A DNA stretch of 64,000 nt from Micromonospora craniellae (GCF_014764405.1 NZ_CP061725.1:2976001-3040000); one strand, 5' to 3'; numbered from the stretch's first letter, positions 1 through 7,875 are shown. The notes: generated from the sequence alone by a model not told the origin. Numbers and translations are program-made.

Positions 1-1
1 C

Positions 2-217
2 GGCGACGACGGCCTGGCCCGGGTCGAGAGCGACTGGCTGATCCGGGTCGACGGCGACCTGACCGCGCCGGTCCTGGAGGTCGGCAAGCACACCGAGTAC
101 CGCTGGCTCGGCCCGGCCGACCTCGACCTGCTCGACGAGGACCGGGACGTCAACGACGGGCTGATCCGGCGGATCGCCGAGGAAGCCTTCGAGATCCTGG
201 GTCCGACCGGTTCGTGA
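2..217 (+). CDS. C-terminal part of a NUDIX hydrolase-like protein (5' end outside window)
   Basis: The 71 visible residues read openly from the window edge to a TGA at 215-217. The segment has the look of a NUDIX C-terminus: an acidic strand, then EVGKHTEYRWLGPADLDLL, followed by an amphipathic helix. The diagnostic NUDIX box would lie upstream of the window and is not visible, so the family call rests on the tail only. The stop overlaps the GTG of the next gene by 4 bases, so the two are probably translationally coupled. Confidence 0.55.
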   Translation, partial: GDDGLARVESDWLIRVDGDLTAPVLEVGKHTEYRWLGPADLDLLDEDRDVNDGLIRRIAEEAFEILGPTGS

Positions 218-984
218 GCGACAGCGTCGGGCTCGCCGCGCACCGGTACATGGCGCTGGTCGCCCCCGCCCTCGACCGGGTCGTCCGCGCGGCGATGCAG
301 GCCGGTCAGGACGGCGGTGGAGCGGAACTCAGCCAACGGTACGGCGGCGTGCCCGCCACCAGCTTCCTGGTGGAGCTGCGGACCCGCCTGGCGGCGCCGG
401 GCGGGTTCGTCGACGGTGCCGGATTCGCCGCGATCACCCGGTACCGGGACCCGATCGCCTGCCAGCGGGCGCTGGACCGGCACGTCGCGTACGGGATGTC
501 CCACCGGCGGCCGGACGGCGGGCTCACCGCCACCGAACGCGGCACGGCGTTCCTCGCCGAGCTGTACCAGGTGCACGCCGAGGTGACCGAGGAACTCTGG
601 GCCGGACACGACGACCGGGTCGAACGGCTCGCCGACACCGCCGGTCGGCTGCTGACCGCCGCCCTGGCGCCCCGAGGCGACGAACCGGTGCCCGGCCCCG
701 GCGCGTTCGACGCGGTCGCCCCACCGTACGAGCCGGACGGCACCCCGTCGGGCGTGCTGCTGCTCAACCGGCTCGGCACGCTGCGGTACCACCGGGCCGA
801 CGCGCACACCGACGCCTGGACGGCCGCCGGGCACACCCCGGCGAGCATCGTCGAGCTGACCGACGGGACGCAGTGGCGGGCCATCGAGCAGGAGACCGAC
901 CGGCGGGCGGCCGGCCCGTACACTGCGCTCACCGCCGAGCAGCGACTGCTCTTCCTCGCCGACCTGGCGGCCCTGCCAGGCTGA
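214..984 (+). CDS. Uncharacterised actinobacterial protein with a MarR-like helical region
   Basis: This is a 256-residue cytoplasmic protein of unknown function. It starts at GTG 214 inside the stop of the preceding NUDIX-like gene, so it is probably co-transcribed and coupled. Residues about 85-150 (DRHVAYGMSHRRPDGG, then TATERGTAFLAELYQVHAEV) resemble the winged-helix segment of MarR-like proteins. A conserved-looking C-terminal block around LLLNRLGTLRYHRADAH suggests one of the large actinobacterial single-domain families of this type. There is no signal peptide or membrane segment. The regulator-like fold is inferred by eye and no ligand or target can be named. Confidence 0.6.
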   Translation: MSDSVGLAAHRYMALVAPALDRVVRAAMQAGQDGGGAELSQRYGGVPATSFLVELRTRLAAPGGFVDGAGFAAITRYRDPIACQRALDRHVAYGMSHRRPDGGLTATERGTAFLAELYQVHAEVTEELWAGHDDRVERLADTAGRLLTAALAPRGDEPVPGPGAFDAVAPPYEPDGTPSGVLLLNRLGTLRYHRADAHTDAWTAAGHTPASIVELTDGTQWRAIEQETDRRAAGPYTALTAEQRLLFLADLAALPG

Positions 985-1012
985 CCCCCGACAGCCGGCC
1001 GACGGGCGGCGC

Positions 1013-1018
1013 TATCCT
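1013..1018 (+). promoter_or_regulatory. -10 box TATCCT, leaderless-type promoter
   Basis: TATCCT ends 6 nt before GTG 1025, the TANNNT-to-start spacing typical of actinobacterial leaderless genes. This favours GTG 1025 over the internal ATG at 1058 as the start of the nucleotidyltransferase. Confidence 0.6.
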
Positions 1019-1024
1019 CCTTCG

Positions 1025-1789
1025 GTGGATGCCGTACGAACAGGAACTGATGTCGGCATGGTCGGGATGGTGCTGGCGGCCGGGGCCGGCCGCCGCCTGC
1101 GCCCGTACACCGACACACTGCCCAAGGCGCTGGTCCCGGTGGACGGCGAGATCACCATCCTCGACATCGCGCTGCGCAACCTCGCCGAGGTGGGGTTGAC
1201 CGACGTCGTCGTGGTGGTCGGCTACGCGGCGGACGCCGTCCGCGAACGCCAGGCCGACCTGGAACGCCGCCACGGCGTGAGGCTCACCCTCGTGCACAAC
1301 GACAAGGCCGAGGAGTGGAACAACGCGTACTCGCTCTGGCTGGCTCGCGACTGGTTCGCCCGGGGCGTACTGCTGGTCAACGGCGACACCGTGCACCCGG
1401 TGAGCATCGAGAAGACGCTGCTGGCCGAGCGCGGGCCCGGCGTGCTGCTCGCGGTCGACACCCTCAAGCCGCTGGCCGAGGAGGAGATGAAGACCACCTT
1501 CGACGCCGCCGGTCAGCTGACCCGGATCACCAAGCTGATGGACCCGGCGCAGGCGTACGGCGAGTACATCGGCGCGACCCTGATCGAGCCGCAGGTGGCC
1601 GGGGCACTCGCCGACGCGCTGGAGGCGACCTGGCGACGCGACCCGAACCTGTACTACGAGGACGGATACCAGGAGTTCGCCGACCGTGGCGGCGAGGTAC
1701 GCGCCGCACCGATCGGTGACGTGTCCTGGGTGGAGGTCGACAACCACGACGACCTGGCCCGGGCGCGGGAGATCGCGTGCCGCTACTAG
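1025..1789 (+). CDS. Sugar/polyol-phosphate nucleotidyltransferase (NTP_transferase family)
   Basis: This 254-residue enzyme is predicted to transfer NMP (probably CMP) to a phosphorylated alcohol, giving an NDP-alcohol and pyrophosphate. Residues about 16-38 carry the NTP_transferase signature LAAGAGRRLRP followed by LPKALVPV, and NGDTV near residue 120 supplies the metal-binding Asp. The nearest annotated relatives are phosphocholine/inositol-phosphate cytidylyltransferases. Its neighbours are a glycerol-1-phosphate-dehydrogenase-like enzyme (coding regions overlap by 13 nt) and a CDP-alcohol phosphotransferase, so a cytidylyl donor making CDP-polyol is the best inference. The start has a leaderless promoter; an alternative ATG lies at 1058. 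Confidence 0.8.
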   Translation: MDAVRTGTDVGMVGMVLAAGAGRRLRPYTDTLPKALVPVDGEITILDIALRNLAEVGLTDVVVVVGYAADAVRERQADLERRHGVRLTLVHNDKAEEWNNAYSLWLARDWFARGVLLVNGDTVHPVSIEKTLLAERGPGVLLAVDTLKPLAEEEMKTTFDAAGQLTRITKLMDPAQAYGEYIGATLIEPQVAGALADALEATWRRDPNLYYEDGYQEFADRGGEVRAAPIGDVSWVEVDNHDDLARAREIACRY

Positions 1790-2844
1790 CCCGCACCGTC
1801 ACCACACCGCTGTCGATCGAGGTCCGCCGGGGGGCGGTGGCCGACCTCGGCGCGCTCCTGGCCGACCGGCGGATCTCCGGCGGCGGCGACGTCGCGGTAG
1901 TGGTCGGCCCCGGACAGGGCGAGAAGATCGCCGACCTCTGCCGGCCGTCGCTCGGCTCGGCCGACATCTTCACGGTGACCGGCGGTAGCGTCGACTCCGC
2001 CACCGAGCTGGGCGACCAGCTCCGGCGCCGACACTACGACGCGGTCGTCGGCATCGGCGGCGGCAAGACCATCGACACCGCCAAGTACGCCGCCACCCGC
2101 TACGCCATCCCGATGGTCACCGTGGCGACCAGCCTCGCCAACGACGGCATCGCCTCCCCGGTGGCGTCGCTGACCCACGAGGGCGGCAAGGGCTCGTACG
2201 GCGTGCACATCCCGATCGCCGTCCTGGTCGACCTCGACTTCGTGGAGAACGGGCCGGACCGGCAGACCCAGGCCGGCATCGGCGACGCGGTGAGCAACCT
2301 GAGCGCCTGCGCCGACTGGGAACTGGCCCACCGGGTACGCGACGAGCCGATCGACGGGCTCGCCGTGACGCTCGCCCGGACCGGGGCCGAGGCACTGGTC
2401 AACCACCCCGGCAAGATCACCGACGACGCCTTCCTGACCACCCTGGCCGAGGCGCTCATCCTCGGCGGGATCTCCATGTCGATCTGCGGCTCCAGCCGCC
2501 CGGCCAGCGGCGGCGACCACGAGATCTCGCACGCCATCGACCACCTGTACCCGGGCACCGGCTCGCACGGCGAACAGGTCGGCCTCGGCGCGTTGTTCTG
2601 CACCTTCCTCCGGGGCGACCTGGAACGCTTCGGTCAGCTCAGCAGCTGCCTGCACCGGCACGGCCTGGCCGTCCGGCCCGAGGAGCTGGGCCTCACCGAC
2701 GAGCAGTTCGTCGAGGCGGTCGCCTTCGCACCGCGCACCCGACCGGACCGCTACACCATCCTCGAACACCTCGCGTTGTCCGCTGACGACATCCGTACCC
2801 GGCTGGGAGACTACGTTGACGCCCTCCGTGAGCACCTTGGCTGA
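1777..2844 (+). CDS. sn-Glycerol-1-phosphate dehydrogenase-like iron/zinc alcohol dehydrogenase
   Basis: This 355-residue protein belongs to the Fe-ADH/G1P-dehydrogenase (AraM/EgsA-like) superfamily, which reduces dihydroxyacetone phosphate to sn-glycerol-1-phosphate with NAD(P)H. Visible features are the dinucleotide loop GIGGGKTIDTAKYAA (about residues 91-105), NDGIASP with the Asp metal ligand (about 120-126), GGDHEISHAIDH (about 243-254) and GTGSHGEQVG (about 261-270) with the two His ligands. Start GTG 1777 lies inside the upstream gene. True substrate chirality is inferred; a related polyol-phosphate or cyclitol-forming activity is possible. Confidence 0.8.
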   Translation: MPLLARTVTTPLSIEVRRGAVADLGALLADRRISGGGDVAVVVGPGQGEKIADLCRPSLGSADIFTVTGGSVDSATELGDQLRRRHYDAVVGIGGGKTIDTAKYAATRYAIPMVTVATSLANDGIASPVASLTHEGGKGSYGVHIPIAVLVDLDFVENGPDRQTQAGIGDAVSNLSACADWELAHRVRDEPIDGLAVTLARTGAEALVNHPGKITDDAFLTTLAEALILGGISMSICGSSRPASGGDHEISHAIDHLYPGTGSHGEQVGLGALFCTFLRGDLERFGQLSSCLHRHGLAVRPEELGLTDEQFVEAVAFAPRTRPDRYTILEHLALSADDIRTRLGDYVDALREHLG

Positions 2845-3541
2845 GCCTTCACACCCCACGGTCGCCGACTTCCACCGGGTGAACCGGGGCGGTGGCCTGT
2901 TCAGCGAGTCGGTGAGCCAGTGGATCGGCGCCGTCTTCGCGCTGGTCGCCCAGCGACTCGGGCTCCGGCCCACCGCGCTGACCATCACCAACCTGGTGCT
3001 CGGCCTGGCCACCTCGGTCACCGTGGTCGCGCTCGCCGGCCCGGTCGCCGCCGGGGACGTACCCGCCTGGGTGGTCGGGCTGCTCGCGCTGGTCGGCTGG
3101 CAGATCGCGTACGCCCTGGACTGCGCCGACGGTCAGCTCGCCCGGGTGACCGGTCAGGGCAGCGCCGCCGGTGCCCGGGTCGACGTGCTCTGCGACGTGG
3201 CGGCCCAGATCGCGCTGGTCGCGGCGCTGGGCGCAACCGCCGTGACGCAGGTGCCGTCGACGCCGGTGTGGTTGGTGGCCACCTTCGCCGGCACCTGGAT
3301 GGTCAACCTGGTCACCTCGGTGATGCAGTCCGGCCCGAACGCGGCCAGCATGGTCACCTCCACCAGCCTGCCGGTACGCCTGGCGAAGCTGGTCCGCGAC
3401 TACGGCGCGGTGATCTTCGCGGCCGCGTTGGTGCTGGCTTTCGCTCCGGCGCTCGTGTTCTGGGTGATCGTGGCGTTCACCGTCGTCAACGGCGGGTTCC
3501 TGCTCGCGAGCATCGCCTTCTCCGCCCGCGCCAGCTTGTAA
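2816..3541 (+). CDS. CDP-alcohol phosphatidyltransferase family membrane enzyme
   Basis: This 241-residue integral membrane enzyme transfers a phospho-alcohol from a CDP donor to an acceptor. The catalytic motif DG-x2-AR-x8-G-x3-D-x3-D is complete (about residues 102-126: DGQLAR, then eight residues, GARVDVLCD), and about five hydrophobic segments surround it. TTG 2816 overlaps the end of the dehydrogenase gene; a GTG a few codons later is an alternative start. As third gene of the operon it probably consumes the CDP-activated product of the first two, possibly building an unusual phospholipid head group or wall polymer. The TAA stop is the first triplet of an intergenic repeat. Confidence 0.85.
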   Translation: MTPSVSTLAEPSHPTVADFHRVNRGGGLFSESVSQWIGAVFALVAQRLGLRPTALTITNLVLGLATSVTVVALAGPVAAGDVPAWVVGLLALVGWQIAYALDCADGQLARVTGQGSAAGARVDVLCDVAAQIALVAALGATAVTQVPSTPVWLVATFAGTWMVNLVTSVMQSGPNAASMVTSTSLPVRLAKLVRDYGAVIFAAALVLAFAPALVFWVIVAFTVVNGGFLLASIAFSARASL

Positions 3542-3592
3542 GGAAGGGCACCTTATTAACGCCTCGTGCATAGCAAGGGCCCCCTATTAACG
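3539..3592. repeat. Paired-palindrome intergenic repeat, family 1, copy 1
   Basis: Two tandem imperfect palindromes with cores GGAAGGGCACCTT and CAAGGGCCCCCT, each followed by TTAACGC. Five more copies occur at 14866, 22099, 31121, 38391 and 53734. The first TAA of this copy is the stop codon of the CDP-alcohol phosphotransferase gene. It could act as a transcription terminator or mRNA-end stabiliser; the function is inferred. Confidence 0.8.
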
Positions 3593-3647
3593 CGGCCAGC
3601 CGACCGGCCACCTAACGCGGCAGCCGACAGACCGCGCCCCGCTCTCC

Positions 3648-3724
3648 AAGATCGCGCTCGATCCGGGGTCGAGTGGCATCCAAGCGCCGCGATAACCACT
3701 CGATCCGGGATCGAGTGGTTATCG
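3648..3724. repeat. Tandem palindromes of the CTCGATCCGGGATCGAG family, copy A
   Basis: The first half (3648-3676) is an imperfect dyad around CTCGATCCGGGGTCGAG. The second (3690-3724) is a perfect hairpin with 16-bp arms (beginning CGATAACCACTC) and a CGG loop. A second copy of the composite lies in inverted orientation at 18294-18370. The element sits at the 3' end of a convergent GntR gene, so it could also serve as a bidirectional terminator. No open reading frame is present. Confidence 0.8.
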
Positions 3725-3798
3725 TGTTCTCGGAGCAGCGTGCCTGCTCGTCCGTGCTGCCTCGGGCGGCCCTTTCCTGCTACGCCAGGCTCCTGCGG

Positions 3799-4599
3799 TT
3801 AGCCCTGAGAGGGCTCTACCCCGGAGGTTGGGTTCACGACCTGGTAGTACTGCAACTCGTACATGTGCCCGGCCTTCACCATGACCGTCGCTTCGATCGG
3901 GCGGCGGCCCTGCGCGTAGACGACACGGAACGTCCGCATGATCGAGACGTCCGGCGGTAGCTCCAGCGCGAGGAACTCCTCAGGGGTCGGGGGACGCGTC
4001 GACACCTGGTCGACAAACTCTTGGGGAATTATCCCCAGGTCGCTGAGGGCGCGCGGCGTGCCGCCCTTGATGCGCCGCTTCTCGGCGAGCGGGGTTCCCC
4101 GCGCGATGTCGACCGGATAATAGGAGTGCACCAGTTCGGCGGGTTCGTCGTCGAGTTGCATGAGCTGCTTGCGCAGCACAGCCACGTCGCTATCCGCGAG
4201 GCCGAACGCGAGTCGAACCTGAGCGGGAGGGGTCACTTCGGCGACGTGCAGCAGGTCAACCGACCCCTTCAGCCCACGCCGTTCGGCCTCGCTGAGCCAC
4301 GGATACGGCTGCCCGGCCGGCGGAGGGGTGATGAAGGCTGCTGGCGTGACGATGTGCTGAGGTCGTTCACGGACGAACACGCCCTTGCCCGGCGAACTGT
4401 CGGCGTAGCCCTCGCGCTTGAGGACAGCGACGGCGTTCTGCACGGTCTGGTTAGGGACGCCGTACTCCTGTTGTAGCTGCGCGGTGCTCGGCAGCTTGCT
4501 GCCCGGCGGCAGGTCCTTGGAAAGGATCATCGCCCGCAGGTCGGCGGCCATCTGCTGGTGGCGGGCACGCGGGTCCTTGATGGGTCGAGGCATGTTCAC
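3799..4599 (-). CDS. GntR-family transcriptional regulator (HutC/UTRA subfamily)
   Basis: This 266-residue DNA-binding regulator has an N-terminal GntR winged helix (about residues 12-78: LRAMILSKDLPPGSKLPS, then EYGVPNQTVQNAVAVLKREG, ending GKGVFVRE) and a C-terminal UTRA effector domain (about 110-255). GTG 4599 overlaps the end of the UTRA-only gene by 4 nt; an ATG two codons later (4593) is equally plausible. The pair forms a divergent arrangement with the small unknown gene at 5325, and the 5200-5222 dyad is a candidate operator. KorSA-like regulators of integrative elements have this architecture, but no integrase or transfer gene is nearby. The effector is unknown. Confidence 0.9.
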   Translation of the reverse strand: MNMPRPIKDPRARHQQMAADLRAMILSKDLPPGSKLPSTAQLQQEYGVPNQTVQNAVAVLKREGYADSSPGKGVFVRERPQHIVTPAAFITPPPAGQPYPWLSEAERRGLKGSVDLLHVAEVTPPAQVRLAFGLADSDVAVLRKQLMQLDDEPAELVHSYYPVDIARGTPLAEKRRIKGGTPRALSDLGIIPQEFVDQVSTRPPTPEEFLALELPPDVSIMRTFRVVYAQGRRPIEATVMVKAGHMYELQYYQVVNPTSGVEPSQG

Positions 4600-5126
4600 G
4601 CCTTGGTCTGGTAGCGGAGGTGGCGGCCGGCGGCAGTCATGGTCATAACGCTGTATTCAAACGGCGTGCCGTTGGCGGCGAACGTGAGCCGGGTAAGGAC
4701 GATCACCGGGTCTCGCTCGGAGATATGGAGTTCATGCTGCTCCCTGAGGGTGGGGAGACGCGCGGAGATCTCGTCTACCGCGCGGTCGGTGGTGTATCCG
4801 AGGTTCGCGAGCAGGGTGACGGAGCCGCCGGGGATTCTGGCGCGGTCAGCCAACGGTGTTCCGGTGGCAATGCTGCTCGGGTAGTAGGAGTCGGTGAGTT
4901 CGACGACATGACCGTCCAGCAGCATTACACGCTGTCGGAGCACAACACGCGCGTTCGGCGCTAGACGCAGGGCGTCGGCGACCTCTGGTGGTGCGGAAGT
5001 CTCTTCCGCTGCGGTGATGCGCTGAGTTCCTTGCTTGCCTGTCGAGGCTGCTTCGTTGGCCCACGCGTCGCCGCTACCGGGGGTCATGTAGCGGTCTGAC
5101 GTGCTGTTTTGCTGCTGGCGACTCAC
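4596..5126 (-). CDS. UTRA-domain protein lacking a DNA-binding domain
   Basis: The 176-residue product matches the effector half of a HutC-type GntR regulator. From about residue 35 it follows the UTRA pattern (VVLRQRVMLLDGHVVELTDS, YYPSSIATGTPLADRARIPG) and aligns by eye with the UTRA part of its downstream neighbour. The N-terminal 30 residues contain no helix-turn-helix. The start GTG 5126 has a strong ribosome site (GAGGAGGGAG), so this is not obviously a truncated remnant. It overlaps the full GntR gene by 4 nt, and may heterodimerise with it or sense its ligand. A -10-like TAGAGT lies at 5155-5160 on this strand. Confidence 0.8.
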   Translation of the reverse strand: MSRQQQNSTSDRYMTPGSGDAWANEAASTGKQGTQRITAAEETSAPPEVADALRLAPNARVVLRQRVMLLDGHVVELTDSYYPSSIATGTPLADRARIPGGSVTLLANLGYTTDRAVDEISARLPTLREQHELHISERDPVIVLTRLTFAANGTPFEYSVMTMTAAGRHLRYQTKA

Positions 5127-5199
5127 GCGACTTCTCCCTCCTCACGTGAGAACGACTCTACTGCCTTACTTGACAACGTCACCTCGCACGATGATTGCG

Positions 5200-5222
5200 C
5201 CATACTAGGTATGGCAGTATGG
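5200..5222. promoter_or_regulatory. Inverted repeat, candidate operator of the GntR/UTRA pair
   Basis: Perfect 7-bp arms CCATACT (5200-5206) and AGTATGG (5216-5222) are separated by 9 nt, in the intergenic region between the divergent UTRA/GntR operon and the gene at 5325. The position suits autoregulation by the GntR protein. A TTGACA at 5170-5175 lies nearby but has no -10 box at the usual spacing. Confidence 0.5.
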
Positions 5223-5324
5223 TGGCGTCGAGCACCGAACCCAATCAGCAGACCAGCCATGCCAATGCAGGCCGCTCCAGCGGTCGGGCCGCGCATCTCT
5301 GTTGACAGCGAGGGACGGAGACAC

Positions 5325-5813
5325 ATGAAACAAGCAGGCCTGGTACGTCCTCGAATACCACCGCCATCACCGCTGCCCAGACTGCACGGCCAGCGCATGG
5401 TGTCCGGACGTTCAACTCGCGCGAACCCGGATCGCGGCATGGCATCGATACCCGCAGCGTTAACCGGGCTCAGGGCCGGGGACCTGCTCCACCTCACCCG
5501 AGCTGCCAGCATCCAGTTCGGAACGTCGATCACTTTCCGCCTCATCCGGGTGCTCGATCTGCCGACGTACCAGGGTTGGTCGTGGCTCGACGGCTACCAC
5601 GCGGACAAGTCCAGCGCCTCCCACGACGGCATCCGTAAGGGGATGGCGATGATCAGACGTGTCCCCAAGATCTCCGACCGGCCGACCGGCGCCGAGGTTC
5701 AGGCCGCCGAGCACGAAGCCGCCAAGCAGCGGATTCTCGCTCAGGCCGAGGCTGAGCGGACGCCGCTCGACGACACTACCCAGGTCGTACCTGATCGGCG
5801 GGGCCGGCGGTGA
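5325..5813 (+). CDS. Small uncharacterised protein, divergent from the GntR pair
   Basis: ATG 5325 is chosen because it follows the ribosome site AGGGACGGAG; the reading frame stays open further upstream but runs through the operator region. The 162-residue product has a basic, Pro-rich first 30 residues, a central block (TRAASIQFGTSITFRLIRVL, then YQGWSWLDGYHAD) and an Ala/Glu-rich helical tail. No family is recognised, and no signal peptide or membrane segment is seen. GTG of the following XRE pseudogene overlaps its stop, so the two were one operon. Confidence 0.65.
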   Translation: MKQAGLVRPRIPPPSPLPRLHGQRMVSGRSTRANPDRGMASIPAALTGLRAGDLLHLTRAASIQFGTSITFRLIRVLDLPTYQGWSWLDGYHADKSSASHDGIRKGMAMIRRVPKISDRPTGAEVQAAEHEAAKQRILAQAEAERTPLDDTTQVVPDRRGRR

Positions 5814-6578
5814 GGGACGACCTGCCGGTCGGTCGACGGGTGGCGTACTGGCGGGCGCGGCGGAAGATGTCGCAGCAGATGTTCGCCGACCGGCTCGGCA
5901 AGTCCAAGTCGTGGGTCGACAAGGTCGAGCGGGGAGTACGTCGACTCGACAAGTGGTCGGTGCTGCGGGAGATCGCGGACGCGCTCAACGTCGACCCGGA
6001 CATCTTCCTCGGCGACGCCGCCTCGCCCGCACCCGTGCGGCCTGCCGACCTGCGCATCCAGTTGTACCGGCTCACTGCGCAGGTCACCGTGAAGCTGGGC
6101 GCAACGGAACTGGGGTGGCTGGCTGCCGATCGGGCTTGGTCTTGGCCACGGCCGCCGACGATCCGATGCTGGAAGCGGTCGCGGCCATGCCATTCGGTCA
6201 GGCGTTGCGGGCCGCCGGCTGCCAACGCGCAGCCTTCGAGACGGCGATCACCGCCGCGCAGAAGGTCGCCCCGCTCACCGACGACTCGGGTACGGCTGCC
6301 GAGCGGGCGGCCTGCGCGGCGCTGCTCGTCCAAGCCGCCCTCAGGTCGGCGACGCTCCCGGGGCATCTCGGGTGCTACTGGACGCCGACCGGCTCGCGCC
6401 GACGGAGGTACAGGTACGGCCAGCCGGTCGAGCGATGCTGGCCGAGGTGCTGGCCGGGTCACCATCCCCGGACCCACGCCTGGTGGCGATAGCCGAAGCC
6501 GCGAGGGTGCGTGGCGCATGGCGACAGTGCTGCATGCGGCTGGCCGAGATGATTCCGGCGGGCAGGGCGATCAGCTGA
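5810..6578 (+). pseudogene. XRE-family regulator broken by two frameshifts
   Basis: The first frame encodes a clear XRE helix-turn-helix (about residues 8-65: RRVAYWRARRKMSQQMFADR, then KSKSWVDKVERGVRRLDKW). After LGWLAADRA near position 6138 the homologous sequence continues in the next frame (VLATAADDPMLEAVAAMPFG), consistent with loss of one base. Near 6365-6372 it shifts again by one base and ends at TGA 6576-6578 (LLDADRLAPTEVQVRPAGRA). Three consecutive frames together give a normal-length regulator of about 255 residues. Either real decay or two single-base sequencing errors would explain this. Confidence 0.75.
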
Positions 6579-7851
6579 GGGAGGCGTACACGTCGATGAG
6601 GCGTTTGGTGACCACGTCGGGGTGGAAGGTGCGGTCGTAGCGGGAGCGGGCGGGAACGGCCAGGGCGGCGGCTCCGGCGGCGGCCACCGGCAGCGCGGCG
6701 GCCAGGGCCGCCGGATCCGGCGGCACGACCCAGCCGGCTTCCCCGGCCAGGATCCCGGCCGGCAGGGCACTTGCCCGACCGACGGGGTCAGCCGGGCCGC
6801 CGGGGCTGGGCGGGGCGGCTGCCGAGGCGGCCACGGCCGGGCCGGTGCCGGCGGGTTCGCGGGGGGTGTCCGCGCCGACGAGGTACGGGATGCCACCGAG
6901 CGCGGTGCCGAGCACCGGCCGCCCGCTGGCCAGCGCCTCGATGATCACGGTGGGCAGCACGTCGTGCCAGGTGGAGGTCGCCAGCACCACGGCGCTTGCG
7001 GTCAGCGCGTCGCGGACTCCGGCCCGGTCGAGCGGGCCGAGGAAGGTGACGTCGGCGCGTTCGGCCGCCGCCGCCTCGACCAGCGGGCGCAGTTCGCCGT
7101 CACCGGCCACGCGGAGCGGACCCAGCGCGCCGTCCGGGTGCCGGCGCCACGCCTCCAGCAGCAGGTCGAGCCCCTTCTCGGGGGAGAGCCGACCGAGGAA
7201 GAGGAAGCCCTGACCCAGCGGTGCGGGGGTGCCCGGGTCCGGGATGGCGTTCGGCTTGACCACGATCCGGTCGTCCGGGATGCCGTAGTCGCGCAGGTGG
7301 TCGGCGACGGCGCTGGTCAGCGCGATGAACCGGTCCACCGACTTCCAGGTGCCCCGGTGCACGGCCAGGGTGGTCGCCATCAGCGCGCTCTGCGCCCGCG
7401 ACCCCCGGTAGCAGCGGTGCACCACCGCCGGCACGCCCAGTGTGCGGCCCCGGCAGTCCTGGCAGATCACACCGTCACGGAAGTACAGGCCGGAGGAGCA
7501 GACCTGGCGGTAGTTGTGCACGGTCTGCACCACCGGCACGCCGTGCCGGTGCGCGGTCCGCACCACCCAGGGCGACAGCAGCGGGTACGGGTTGTGCAGG
7601 TGCAGCACGTCCGGACGGTGCTCGGTGAGCAGCCGGCTCAGTTCCTGCTGCGCCCGGGGGGCGTAGATCGGAGAGATCGGCAGCAGCGCCTTCGCCGCCT
7701 TCGGCATCGACGGGATCTCGTCGGAGCTCCGCAGGAACGGCAGCACTTCCACGCCGGCCGCCGCGAGCTGGGAGATCTCCACGTTGACGATGGTGTTCTC
7801 GCCGGACGGCTGGGCTACCCGGTACCGGTTGTGCGCCACCACGATTCTCAC
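6571..7851 (-). CDS. Family 4 glycosyltransferase
   Basis: This 426-residue GT-B fold enzyme is predicted to transfer a nucleotide-activated sugar in the cytoplasm. The N-terminal half has the acceptor-binding pattern with LHLHNPYPLLSPW, and the donor half contains FLGRLSPEKGLDLLLEAWRR (about residues 220-240) and the EX7E-like VIIEALASGRPVLGT. An unusual Ala/Pro/Gly-rich insertion of about 45 residues (about 325-370) interrupts the C-terminal domain. GTG 7851 has its own -10 box TAACCT and is only 24 bp from the divergent glycosylase start. With the sugar transferase at 9010 and the LCP genes it suggests surface glycan synthesis. Confidence 0.88.
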   Translation of the reverse strand: MRIVVAHNRYRVAQPSGENTIVNVEISQLAAAGVEVLPFLRSSDEIPSMPKAAKALLPISPIYAPRAQQELSRLLTEHRPDVLHLHNPYPLLSPWVVRTAHRHGVPVVQTVHNYRQVCSSGLYFRDGVICQDCRGRTLGVPAVVHRCYRGSRAQSALMATTLAVHRGTWKSVDRFIALTSAVADHLRDYGIPDDRIVVKPNAIPDPGTPAPLGQGFLFLGRLSPEKGLDLLLEAWRRHPDGALGPLRVAGDGELRPLVEAAAAERADVTFLGPLDRAGVRDALTASAVVLATSTWHDVLPTVIIEALASGRPVLGTALGGIPYLVGADTPREPAGTGPAVAASAAAPPSPGGPADPVGRASALPAGILAGEAGWVVPPDPAALAAALPVAAAGAAALAVPARSRYDRTFHPDVVTKRLIDVYASLS

Positions 7852-7859
7852 GGCAAAGA

Positions 7860-7865
7860 AGGTTA
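7860..7865 (-). promoter_or_regulatory. -10 box TAACCT for the glycosyltransferase gene
   Basis: Read on the minus strand, TAACCT ends 8 nt before GTG 7851. It shares two base pairs with the divergent -10 box at 7864-7869. Confidence 0.55.
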
Positions 7866-7869
7866 CCGT
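7864..7869 (+). promoter_or_regulatory. -10 box TACCGT for the Fpg/Nei gene
   Basis: TACCGT ends 6 nt before GTG 7876 (leaderless-type spacing). It overlaps the opposing -10 box, so polymerase should not be able to use both promoters at once. Confidence 0.55.
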
Positions 7870-7875
7870 TGAGCT

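Noticed and set aside
3561..3660. Possible short gene downstream of the CDP-alcohol phosphotransferase
   Set aside because: The open frames run through repeats and hairpins and show no codon bias or recognisable protein.
5141..5150. Palindrome CTCACGTGAG as a second parS site
   Set aside because: Only the central TCACGTGA matches parS; the flanks do not, and it overlaps the ribosome site region of the UTRA gene.
5170..5175. TTGACA as a -35 box for the gene at 5325
   Set aside because: The nearest -10-like hexamer (ATACTA, 5202) is 26 nt away, too far for a standard promoter.
7514..7522. TTGTGCACG as another DnaA box
   Set aside because: It lies inside the glycosyltransferase coding region and deviates at two positions.
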